Origin: Anaerolineae bacterium
Lineage (GTDB): Bacteria > Chloroflexota > Anaerolineae > 4572-78 > J111
Direction of reading: 5' to 3'
Assembly (NCBI GenBank): GCA_023382535.1
Contig: JAHDWA010000034.1
Coordinates: forward strand, 43,353-107,352
Length of the DNA: 64,000 bases
Shown here: one piece after another, positions 43,242 through 50,451 of the stretch
Position numbering within the stretch: position 1 is the stretch's first letter
How the letters are laid out: each line of letters begins with the position of its first letter
Notes under the pieces: model-generated
Told to the model about the DNA's origin: nothing
Databases searched by the model: none
Seen by the model: the letters and a program-made list of their open reading frames with translations, nothing else
Made by a program: the position numbers and the translations under genes

Positions 43242-43649
43242 GTGTTGACCGTCCCGAAAGGTGGTTTCAGCCAGAAACGTATCTTAATCATTCAACCCGC
43301 AGACACGGTTTACCTGCCACTCCACGGTATCCTCGAAGCAGAGTGCAAGGATTATCAGGTAGTTGTCGCGCCAAGTATCCCTGCGCTGCTGAATCTGCTC
43401 CTGCTGCAGCCCTTTGACCTGACGCTCATTGACAAGCGTGAGATTGGCTGGGGCTGGTTAAAGCTGGCGCAGATTATCCGCGGTTTCTGGCCCGACACCC
43501 CGATTCTCCTGCTGGCCGAGGATACCCTTGACTCGTTCAACAAGCCGGACCAGTCGTGGGCGTTTGACCGTTTTCTCCAAAAGCCCTGCACGCCCGGGCA
43601 GTTATTGGAGGCAGTCGAACAACTCCTGGAGCAAACAGAAGCAAAGTGA
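43242..43649 (+). CDS. Degenerate single-domain receiver, copy 1
   Basis: About 135 residues from GTG 43242, chosen because GGGGAA lies in front; a longer start at 43182 exists. It has a CheY-like hydrophobic pattern: strand RILIIQPAD, FDLTLIDKREIG with the central Asp, PILLLAED, and FLQKPCTPGQLLEAV with the conserved Lys-Pro. The acidic pair near the N-terminus is missing (QPAD), and the switch Thr/Ser position is not evident. Phosphorylation would therefore be impaired or lost. It resembles 43886-44260 closely in layout, and the two probably arose by duplication. No output domain. Confidence 0.75.
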   Translation: MLTVPKGGFSQKRILIIQPADTVYLPLHGILEAECKDYQVVVAPSIPALLNLLLLQPFDLTLIDKREIGWGWLKLAQIIRGFWPDTPILLLAEDTLDSFNKPDQSWAFDRFLQKPCTPGQLLEAVEQLLEQTEAK

Positions 43650-43665
43650 GATAAAGCGGGGGAAC

Positions 43666-43702
43666 TCCTCTCGTTCCCAAACAGAGTTTGGGAACGAGAG
43701 GA
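43666..43702. repeat. Perfect palindrome TCCTCTCGTTCCCAAAC
   Basis: Perfect 17 bp arms with a 3-base loop (AGA): TCCTCTCGTTCCCAAAC and GTTTGGGAACGAGAGGA. It follows the first degenerate receiver; no T tract, so more likely a palindromic repeat element than a terminator. Confidence 0.85.
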
Positions 43703-43787
43703 CCCAATTTGAACAGCAATCCTGAGGGGTTTGAACTGAATAATTTATACTCATTAAGGTTGAAAACTTGCACTCGTCGAACGTAAA

Positions 43788-43828
43788 GCGTGGAGCGTAA
43801 TTTTCGCTCTACGCCTTACGCTCCACGC
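43788..43828. repeat. Perfect inverted repeat GCGTGGAGCGTAA
   Basis: Perfect 13 bp arms GCGTGGAGCGTAA and TTACGCTCCACGC, 15-base spacer, 85 bp after the previous palindrome and about 58 bp before the second degenerate receiver. Confidence 0.8.
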
Positions 43829-43885
43829 GCTACGGGCAACGTAGATTTCTATCCTTAACAGGTATACCGGCCAAGGATTACTTTG

Positions 43886-44260
43886 ATGCTAAAGTGTGTT
43901 TTGATCGTTGAATCTGAAGCCGAACTTCGCTTCCAGCTAAAACGCTTCTTTGAAACAGAATATGCAAATTTTCAAGTGGCGACAGCAGCGGACAGCTTCA
44001 AGGCGCTGGGCCGGCTGCTGCAGCAGCGCTTTGACCTGGTTCTCCTGGATCAAAACGTCCTGGGGGAGGAGTGGTTAGAGCTGGCTCAAACGATCCGGGC
44101 TGTCTGGCCGGACAGCCGAATCCTCCTGCTGGGCGGAGAGGAGCCTCTCTCGGCGGAGAGGGCACAATCCTGGATATTTGATGGTTTTATTCAAAAACCT
44201 TTCACTCAGGACCAGTTGTTGAATACGGTGGAGCACCTGCTGGTCAGGCAACAGCAGTAA
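43886..44260 (+). CDS. Degenerate single-domain receiver, copy 2
   Basis: 124 residues from ATG 43886, with AAGGA about 8 bases upstream; TTG 43883 would add one residue. CheY-like order: KCVLIVESEAELR, FDLVLLDQNVLGEEWLEL (central Asp present), RILLLGGEE, and FIQKPFTQDQLLNTVEHLL (Lys-Pro present). The N-terminal acidic pair is reduced to Glu-Ser-Glu and the switch position is Gly, so it may be a pseudo-receiver. Spacing of conserved blocks (WLELAQTIRAVWPDSRILLL) parallels copy 1 (WLKLAQIIRGFWPDTPILLL). Confidence 0.78.
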   Translation: MLKCVLIVESEAELRFQLKRFFETEYANFQVATAADSFKALGRLLQQRFDLVLLDQNVLGEEWLELAQTIRAVWPDSRILLLGGEEPLSAERAQSWIFDGFIQKPFTQDQLLNTVEHLLVRQQQ

Positions 44261-44271
44261 GTAAAAACCCC

Positions 44272-45999
44272 TTACTGGCGCGCTTCGTCCAAGCGGGCGT
44301 ACAATTCCGCCAAATCCTGGCTGCGAAACCGGGCTACATGGTTGGTCGGCGGCAGCCCTTCCTCATAAAAGAAAGCGGGCAGCTCATCATCCTGGGCCGT
44401 AAAGCCGGCCTGCTTATTGAATTCCCACTCCAGCCTCAGCGTTTCTCGACCTAACTCAAAAAAGAAATCCCGGTTGAGCGCCGTGCCGAGGGCATCGTTG
44501 ATGGCGTTGGCGATAAATTCCGTTTCAACGTTGGTCACCGAGCGGCCAAAGACGCACAGCCCCAGCGAGTCGGTCGCGGCAGAAAGGATTTGCTCGCGCA
44601 GGCTGGCATTGATGATCTCCTCGGGGGTCATAGAGCGCGTCTTCAAGCGGGGCGCATTCCCGGCAGTATGGTCGGCGCCTTGAGCGGTGGCCATCATGGT
44701 GATGCCGGTCGCCTCGATAACGCGGGGGTCATAGGCGCTGATAGCCTGCTTTTTTATGACCGGCACGCGCTTGACCCCGTAGTGCTGGCCCACGCGGGCC
44801 GTACCCTGCGCCCAGAGGCGTCCCTCGGGCGTCCCGGCCCCTATTTCCTCGAGGGCGGATTTCATCCAGGCCACATCGCCAAAAGGAGCTAAGCCCGCCT
44901 CCATCAACACGGCCAGGGTCGCCCCAGTTTCAATGGTGTCAATCCCCAAATCATTAGCGATGCGATTGAGAGCGGCCAGGTCGTCAGGATCGCTGATGCC
45001 GCAGTTGGTGCCCAACAGGCCCAATGTTTCATACTCCACCGGGGAGACAACTTCCTGGCCGTTTTGGTCAAAATAAACATTGCTACACTGGATCACGCAG
45101 CCGGGCATACAGGCATGGGTCTGGCTGCCGCCCCGGGAACGGTTCAAATCGCCGATATACTCGGCTCCCATCTTAAAGGTTTCCCCGGCGCCCGTATCAG
45201 CGAACTGGCCGCCGCTAAAATTGCGCACCGGCAGGCCGCCCATATAGTTGGTTACGTCGGCCATGCCCATCGTACCCAGGGCATTGTAAAAATTCATTAC
45301 AATCGAGTCGGCCTGCAATTTTTGGGCATAGGTCCGAATGTTGCCCATGCTCTTTTTACGGTCGTGCAGTTGGGGGATCTTGTCCAGGTCAACCACAATC
45401 GCTTTAACCCGTTTGCTGCCCATCACCGCACCCACCCCGCCGCGCGCCGATAAACGCGAAGGGCGGCCATCGCTATCGCTGAAGGCAATCCCGGCCAGTA
45501 ACCCCTGGTACTCCCCCACCGGGCCGCAGATACCCAGGGCGACCTTTTTCCCGTAGCGTTCGTACAGCAGGTCGGCCACGGCAAAGTTGTTCTTTTTCAG
45601 ATAAGGCGCGGCCTCGTCAAAACTGATCGTGCCATCTTTTTTGAGATGGATGACTACCCAATCGTCGGAGACATCATGCAGGGTGAGACCGGCCAGGTGG
45701 AGTTGGCCCAAAGCATAGCTGAACGTTCCCCCGCCGTTGGATTCTTTGATACCGCCGGTCAGCGGGCTTTTACAGCCGACGCTGGTGCGGTTGGCATTGG
45801 AAAAACTGGTGCCGGCCAGCGGCCCCGCCGAAAAAATCAAGGGGTTTTCGGCTGAAAGCGGGTCAATGGTGGCCAGGCCCTTTTCCAGCAGCGTTTTGGC
45901 AATCAAATAACGCCCGGCTTTGGCAATCGCTTCGCCGTGGAGTTCTTCCTTTTCAACGGTGCGTGTTTTGAGATTGATTTGCAGATAAGTTCGCATCAT
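44272..45999 (-). CDS. Aldehyde ferredoxin oxidoreductase (AOR family)
   Basis: Tungsten/molybdopterin enzyme oxidising aldehydes to acids with ferredoxin; cytosolic and oxygen-sensitive in known members. About 575 residues from ATG 45999 (MMRTYLQINLKTRTVEKEEL), chosen because GGGGTG lies 6 bases upstream. Domain 1 has NPLIFSAGPLAGT and GCKSPLTGGIKESNGGG; SARGGVGAVMGSKRVKAI is the pterin-binding loop. The Fe4S4 ligands are in HACMPGCVIQC with a fourth Cys in SLGLCVFG. Domains 2-3 continue to AQGADHTAGNAPR and MTPEEIINA. Its neighbours (Mn catalase, degenerate receivers) are not a known AOR operon; the substrate is not predictable. Confidence 0.95.
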   Translation of the reverse strand: MMRTYLQINLKTRTVEKEELHGEAIAKAGRYLIAKTLLEKGLATIDPLSAENPLIFSAGPLAGTSFSNANRTSVGCKSPLTGGIKESNGGGTFSYALGQLHLAGLTLHDVSDDWVVIHLKKDGTISFDEAAPYLKKNNFAVADLLYERYGKKVALGICGPVGEYQGLLAGIAFSDSDGRPSRLSARGGVGAVMGSKRVKAIVVDLDKIPQLHDRKKSMGNIRTYAQKLQADSIVMNFYNALGTMGMADVTNYMGGLPVRNFSGGQFADTGAGETFKMGAEYIGDLNRSRGGSQTHACMPGCVIQCSNVYFDQNGQEVVSPVEYETLGLLGTNCGISDPDDLAALNRIANDLGIDTIETGATLAVLMEAGLAPFGDVAWMKSALEEIGAGTPEGRLWAQGTARVGQHYGVKRVPVIKKQAISAYDPRVIEATGITMMATAQGADHTAGNAPRLKTRSMTPEEIINASLREQILSAATDSLGLCVFGRSVTNVETEFIANAINDALGTALNRDFFFELGRETLRLEWEFNKQAGFTAQDDELPAFFYEEGLPPTNHVARFRSQDLAELYARLDEARQ

Positions 46000-46073
46000 T
46001 TTATTCACCCCTAAATGTTCTATTTTCGACAATGAGATGGGCAGCGGCAGGAAAAAAAGATATCAAATCAGAG

Positions 46074-46146
46074 TACCCCCGGCAGGAGTCGAACCTGCGA
46101 CACAAGGTTTAGGAAACCTCTGCTCTATCCTCTGAGCTACGGGGGC
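46074..46146 (-). tRNA. tRNA-Arg (anticodon CCU)
   Basis: A 73-nt cloverleaf on the minus strand. Acceptor GCCCCCG pairs with CGGGGGT (G1-U72 wobble), discriminator A. D arm GCTCAGAGGATAGAGC, anticodon stem GAGGT/ACCTT with loop TTCCTAA giving CCU, and T arm CAGGTTCGACTCCTG. CCA is not encoded. It is 75 bp upstream of the AOR gene, same strand. Confidence 0.95.
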
Positions 46147-46379
46147 AAATCACGACGACTTTAGTAAAGTCAAGGACTTACACAACTTGATTGTAGCATT
46201 ATGGCGTCTTGTGGCCGTTTTAACCTGCGCACAAGGGGCTGCTAAACTACGAAAACTATGTAAATCCTGTAAGTACCCTATTCAATTTCTGGAAGTTTAC
46301 AATGAACTTTCGGCAAAGTCAAGGCGCAAATTTGGCAGCGGGGTCAGAAGGGGAGTAAATGCAGGAATTTGCTTAAAGC

Positions 46380-46419
46380 GGCGGTGAGCAGGCTGGAAAG
46401 GAGCCAGGTACTCACCGCC
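46380..46419 (-). terminator. Hairpin after the Mn catalase gene
   Basis: Perfect 9 bp arms GGCGGTGAG and CTCACCGCC with an inner GCTGG/CCAG-type pairing. On the minus strand it is followed by GCTTTAAGC, so the U tract is weak; terminator or stabilising hairpin. Confidence 0.45.
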
Positions 46420-46435
46420 AGCTTAAGCCTAGTTC

Positions 46436-47347
46436 TTACTTCTTACCATTAGCGGTGGTGGCAGCAATTTCTTGCGGGCTTAGTTGAATCGGCATTTTGG
46501 CCGTCCCATGCACACGTGGGTCAGCCGGCGGGAGTTGAGGTTCCGGCCCCAGCGGGGTAGGGCTGCTCACGTACTGAAATTCTCCCTTGCCGTCAATCGA
46601 GCGCCCGCTGGCCCAGGCGCCCTCTTTACTTTCTGTTCCCTGGGACATATTCCAGAACTGATAGGCGACTTCTGATTTCTCCAGTTCTTGCGGGAACGCA
46701 CTGGGCACCGGCGTGGTTTCGAGGCCGGAGGCTTCCAACTCGGCGATGGCTGCCAGCCACTGGTTTTGATGCATGGTGTCGCGGGCAATCAGAAAAGAAA
46801 GCATATCCCGCACCCCGGCATCATCGGTCATATGATACAGGCGGGTCACTTGCAGGCGTCCCTGTGACTCGGCGGTGACATTTAAGCGAAAATCGGCCAG
46901 CAAATTACCGCTGGACGTGATATAACGGGCGGTCCAGGGAAAACCAACGCTGTCGTTAGGCGAAGCCCCGAGACCGTTGACAATAGCGTGTTGGGGATTC
47001 ATCCCGGCGGCGATCGCCGCCATTTGTGGGTCTGTGCCGCCCATGACAGCCGCCATAATCGGGTTTTGAACAGCTTCATCTTGATCGGCCAGCGGCGCCT
47101 GGCTCAATAACTGGGCAATCATAGTGGCCAGCATTTCGACGTGGGCTATCTCTTCGGTGCCGATGTCCAAGATCATATCACGGTACTTGGCCGGGCCGCG
47201 GCAGTTCCAACCTTGAAACAGGTACTGCATCATCACCGAGATTTCACCCCACTGGCCTCCCAGAACTTCCTGTAGTTTTTTAGCGAACAGTGGGTCGGGG
47301 CGATCTGGGGTAGCGTTATACTGTAATTGCTTGGTATGAAAAAACAT
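46436..47347 (-). CDS. Manganese catalase
   Basis: Non-haem dimanganese catalase converting hydrogen peroxide to water and oxygen; cytosolic. The 303-residue protein has the ferritin-like four-helix core. Metal ligands are visible in GGQWGEISVMMQYLFQGWN (Glu) and DIGTEEIAHVEMLATMI (Glu-Glu-x-x-His), with later ligands in LLADFRLNVTAESQGRLQV and SFLIARDTMHQNQWL. The C-terminal extension (YVSSPTPLGPEPQLPPADP) is typical of the family. The gene stands alone, leftward; its upstream 536 bp hold no gene. It fits a facultative or aerotolerant lifestyle beside an oxygen-sensitive AOR. Confidence 0.96.
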   Translation of the reverse strand: MFFHTKQLQYNATPDRPDPLFAKKLQEVLGGQWGEISVMMQYLFQGWNCRGPAKYRDMILDIGTEEIAHVEMLATMIAQLLSQAPLADQDEAVQNPIMAAVMGGTDPQMAAIAAGMNPQHAIVNGLGASPNDSVGFPWTARYITSSGNLLADFRLNVTAESQGRLQVTRLYHMTDDAGVRDMLSFLIARDTMHQNQWLAAIAELEASGLETTPVPSAFPQELEKSEVAYQFWNMSQGTESKEGAWASGRSIDGKGEFQYVSSPTPLGPEPQLPPADPRVHGTAKMPIQLSPQEIAATTANGKK

Positions 47348-47884
47348 TACTTTTTCCTTCCTCTAAATCCTTTTACTCAAAAAATCCGTTTACTTAAGCT
47401 GTCTGTGCTCAATAGTCAGGCTGCAATTCGTTCATCGAACATCTTCTGCCAGAAATCTTACTAACACTTATAGCGTCACCCCCTTTCGGCTCCAGCCAAC
47501 AAAAAATTTACTTTTGTTAAGTCGTACTTGTTAATAATAACAACACTTACCCCCCCCTTCCACACTAAAACGGGTGATTCTCGTAGAAAAAGGAGAGTTA
47601 TCTTTCTACCCAGTCTTCGTTGCCCATCTGGGGTCCTAATTTATCAAATTTTCCCTCCTGTTTGTAAAGATTTCACTCCATGCCCTTCTCGGCCGGTCAA
47701 TCAAAGTACAGCCGACATAGCTTTCAGAAACCCTTATAATTTGAATTAACCCTGTGATGATAAAGCAGTACCTGGGGAAGGGAGGACAGTCGCAGGCAAG
47801 CTGACAACGAAGGAGACCAGCGACCAAATGATGGGGATAGCTATGGGGGATAAAATTATTTTCGCGGAAGCTGGTTCTGAACCC
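47348..47884. other. Intergenic region without visible gene
   Basis: Separates the Mn catalase start from the truncated quinone oxidoreductase copy. AT-rich, with a few short frames lacking ribosome sites. The first 50 bp presumably hold the catalase promoter; no clear boxes or repeats were found. Confidence 0.5.
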
Positions 47885-48484
47885 TCACTCCCGAATCTTG
47901 AGGATAATTTTGCCGATATTCTTATTCTCGGCCATGCGCTGATGAGCTTCATTGGCCTGTTCAATCGGGTAAACCGTGTCAATAATGGGTTCGATCGTCC
48001 CATTCAGCAGCAGCGGCCAGAATTGGGCCATAAACTTCTCTTTGATCTCGACCTTCTCCGCCAGCGAGCGGCCGCGCAAAACCGAACCGATCAGCCGCAG
48101 CCGGCGGCCCATCAACGCGCCGATATTCACCTCGGCCCGGCTACCGCTCATCGTCCCGATAAAAACCAGGCGGCCGCGCAACTTGAGCAGCCCGATATTC
48201 CGCTCCAGGTAAGCTGCGCCAACATTGTCGAGGATCACATCTACCCCCTGGCCGTTGGTATGAGCCAGGATGCGCTCGACAAAATCCTCTTTTTTGTAAT
48301 TGATAGCCAATTCTGCGCCCAACTGGGCACAATAAGCGGCCTTCTCATCCGTTCCGGCCGTTGCTAGCGCCCGGCCGCCCGCCTCGCGCACCAGTTGAAT
48401 GGCCGCCGTACCGACCCCGCTGGCCGCGCCGTGAATCAGCACTGTTTCACCAGGCTGCAGCTTGGCTTCCATAAAAATATTCAC
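47885..48484 (-). pseudogene. Truncated quinone oxidoreductase copy (C-terminal part)
   Basis: C-terminal 200 residues of a zinc-less alcohol dehydrogenase/quinone oxidoreductase, from VNIFMEAKLQPGETVLIHGA to IILKIRE. The intact paralog is at 55859-56842. Positions 47910-48484 correspond base for base to 55884-56458 (offset 7974), and translations in several frames are identical. The last codons differ: here ATT CGG GAG TGA, in the intact copy GTG AGG GAG TAA, with other silent changes over about 25 bp. The N-terminal catalytic half is absent: at 48485 the sequence switches to a transposase-like tail. An ATG at the truncation point could allow translation, but the product would be only the cofactor-binding domain. 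Confidence 0.85.
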
Positions 48485-48634
48485 CATTGCTATTACGAGA
48501 ACTACCCCAAGTTTTGTGCCGGCATTACCGATTGCTTAGCCCAAACTCAAACCACTCATCGTCCTGCTTTAGAAACCTTGTTGACCCTAAAATTAAAATC
48601 CTTCAAAAGTGTAACTATTCATCAGCCCGATTAG
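48485..48634 (+). mobile_element. Remnant of a transposase 3' end (IS630-like, tentative)
   Basis: Directly at the point where the truncated gene ends, a plus-strand frame reads CYYENYPKFCAGITDCLAQ followed by THRPALETLLTLKLKSF and a TAG at 48632. A YYENYPKF-like start and a helical tail resemble C-termini of IS630-family transposases as I remember them; the family is therefore tentative. No upstream transposase domain or terminal inverted repeat remains. The fragment marks a deletion or recombination junction. Confidence 0.55.
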
Positions 48635-49080
48635 ACGGGCGGCTCCAGGATTTCGACAAGGTGCTGGCGCAAATGCCGCAGATAATCTTCAATCACAAAG
48701 CTCAAAGGTACCGGCTTTTCCTGGCCGATATGGCAGGGATTGTTCAAGACCTCTTCAGGCAGGGCGTCGATTACCCGGCAAAGGTGAAGATTATAGTGGG
48801 CAAAAAAGTCAACCAGTTCCACCCAATTCATCAGGTTGTACCCCTGCACTTCAACCCAGCGGCTTTGGTGGTAAGTCGGGAAATCGGCGGCGACGTTTTG
48901 AGCGCCGCGAACAAAACGTTGGTGGTTGTTGGCGGCAGAGTCAATCAGGTGGCCCAGAATTTCCTGTTTTGACCAACTCTCCGGGCTGGCCTTTTTGTTG
49001 GCTGTGTCCAACGGGATACTCAACAACCTGGGTTTGCTGGTCGTAATCAGTTCACGGATTTTGTCGGCTGTGGCTAACAT
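48631..49080 (-). CDS. DinB-family protein
   Basis: 149-residue DinB/YfiT-like four-helix protein, usually metal-dependent thiol transferases or of unknown function. Seen: ASPESWSKQEILGHLIDSAANNHQRFV, in which the first His-containing helix (GHLIDSA) is the common DinB metal-ligand position, YNLMNWVELVDFFAHYN, and a C-terminal helix VIEDYLRHLRQHLVEIL with the paired His. AGGAGCG lies before the ATG. The gene ends flush with the transposase remnant, sharing the last bases, so its 3' end could have been altered by that event, though the C-terminal helix looks complete. Confidence 0.88.
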   Translation of the reverse strand: MLATADKIRELITTSKPRLLSIPLDTANKKASPESWSKQEILGHLIDSAANNHQRFVRGAQNVAADFPTYHQSRWVEVQGYNLMNWVELVDFFAHYNLHLCRVIDALPEEVLNNPCHIGQEKPVPLSFVIEDYLRHLRQHLVEILEPPV

Positions 49081-49206
49081 AGAAACGCTCCTTCGTGGCT
49101 AATCTAAACTACATTTAATCTCGGTACACCTCAATCTTCGATGATTTCGCCATCCTGCTCCTCCCTTCGGTTTGCCGGATCGAAGTTAAATCCTTAATCC
49201 CAGTGC

Positions 49207-49728
49207 CTATAAATAATTCTGCCTGATGCTGTGCAGGTGATGCAGCTCGTGACCGGCAATGTGATAGGCCGCGGCTCTCACACTCATCAGATGGCCGTTC
49301 GCCACCCCAGCCCGGGTCAGGGCTTTATCCTCCAAGCTGTTGAAAAAGGTAATTGTCGCCTGTCGCACTGCCCTGTATTCGGCCAGAATCTCCTCTAGAT
49401 CGCGCTCGTTGGCTCCGGAATAAATCACGTAGTCATCCTGCTCGAAGCCGGACAGCTCGGTAGTATCGTTCCGGGCAAAGCGCAGGGCGCGGTAGCAATA
49501 GATCCGCTCGTCGTCAATAATGTGGCCAAGGATTTCTTTGATAGTCCACTCGCCCTCAGTCCAGCGGTAGGTCAGCTTTTCCGCGGGAAAAGAGTGGATG
49601 AAATCAAGCACAGCTTTCAGGTTATCCTGCAAATGTTTTAAGACCAGGCCATCGTCCGGTAACAGACTGATGTACATAATAGCGTACGGCGCATATTCAC
49701 CTTCTTCCGGTTTTGGGATTATTTTCAT
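49207..49728 (-). CDS. DinB-family protein
   Basis: About 173 residues from ATG 49728, chosen because GAGAGGGGG lies just upstream; a start 12 codons earlier is possible. DinB pattern: LKHLQDNLKAVLDFIHSFP, TYRWTEGEWTIKEILGHIIDDERIY (metal-ligand His in GHIIDDE), RDLEEILAEYRAVRQATITFF and a C-terminal HHLHSIRQNYL with the typical HxxHL end (AYHIAGHELHH). A different subgroup from the previous gene, so the pair is not a recent duplication. Together with the DUF3303-like gene it forms a leftward series with gaps of about 80-130 bp. Confidence 0.88.
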   Translation of the reverse strand: MKIIPKPEEGEYAPYAIMYISLLPDDGLVLKHLQDNLKAVLDFIHSFPAEKLTYRWTEGEWTIKEILGHIIDDERIYCYRALRFARNDTTELSGFEQDDYVIYSGANERDLEEILAEYRAVRQATITFFNSLEDKALTRAGVANGHLMSVRAAAYHIAGHELHHLHSIRQNYL

Positions 49729-49809
49729 TGTTCCCCCTCTCGATAAGATTACTGTCTGCGACAATGCTCAGTTAAGCCACCTCTACTAATCCCAACCCCA
49801 CACCTCGGA

Positions 49810-50082
49810 TTAAAGATATGGCGTAATTTTAGCCAATGCTTCCGGTGACGTCATCACCGGAAAGACCTCAAACTCGACCAGGTCGCTCCACTGGGCTAAC
49901 CACTCCTCCAGCAAGACGCGATCATCAGTCTCCATCAGTTGGAAACAGTGCTGCAGGTTTTCTTCAACCCAACTGGTCAGATGGGTCAACCCTGCGGGAG
50001 CCAGCCGTCCCTGGTCTCGAAAGCGGCGATAAACGGGCCGGGCATCGCCATTTTTGAAGTGTTCAACGACCATATAAACCAT
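49810..50082 (-). CDS. DUF3303-like small protein
   Basis: A 90-residue protein, MVYMVVEHFKNGDARPVYRR at the N-terminus, then RLAPAGLTHLTSWVEENLQ, CFQLMETDDRVLLEEWLAQW and DLVEFEVFPVMTSPEA. This order of one strand, helix, strand with paired FQLME and a final FEVFPV is the pattern of DUF3303, a dimeric alpha-beta barrel fold of unknown function. AGGAG precedes the ATG. It is the first gene of the leftward DinB series. Confidence 0.82.
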   Translation of the reverse strand: MVYMVVEHFKNGDARPVYRRFRDQGRLAPAGLTHLTSWVEENLQHCFQLMETDDRVLLEEWLAQWSDLVEFEVFPVMTSPEALAKITPYL

Positions 50083-50451
50083 ATCTGAATAGCTCCTTCC
50101 TCGTTGCAGCCAAAAATTTTGCCGGACAGCAGACCAGCGTATTCCCGCTAACCGGACCTCACTTTATTATCGCCAAAGATGCCTCTACCAGCAATTCTCG
50201 GCGGCAGCAGCCACTGAGGGAGAAACAGCTTTAACCAATTTCACCGATCCAGTACCCGCAGCTTGCAGATAATTCGGAGTGATGGATGAATTGGTAGCAT
50301 TTAAGTTTGGCTTGGAAATGAGAAAACGATGCTTGGCCGACCGGGGGTGAGCTTAAGGAACTTAAAAATTTTCACCAGCGCGTAACCTTACGCCGTTATT
50401 CCCGGACTTATCAATGTGAAGTTTTTAACAACCGAGCCGAAAATAAAGACA
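50083..50451. other. Divergent intergenic region
   Basis: Lies between the DUF3303-like gene and the secreted-protein gene, so it should contain two divergent promoters. No clear promoter boxes, repeats or RNA genes were recognised. An in-frame GTG at 50416 could extend the following gene by 12 residues. Confidence 0.5.
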
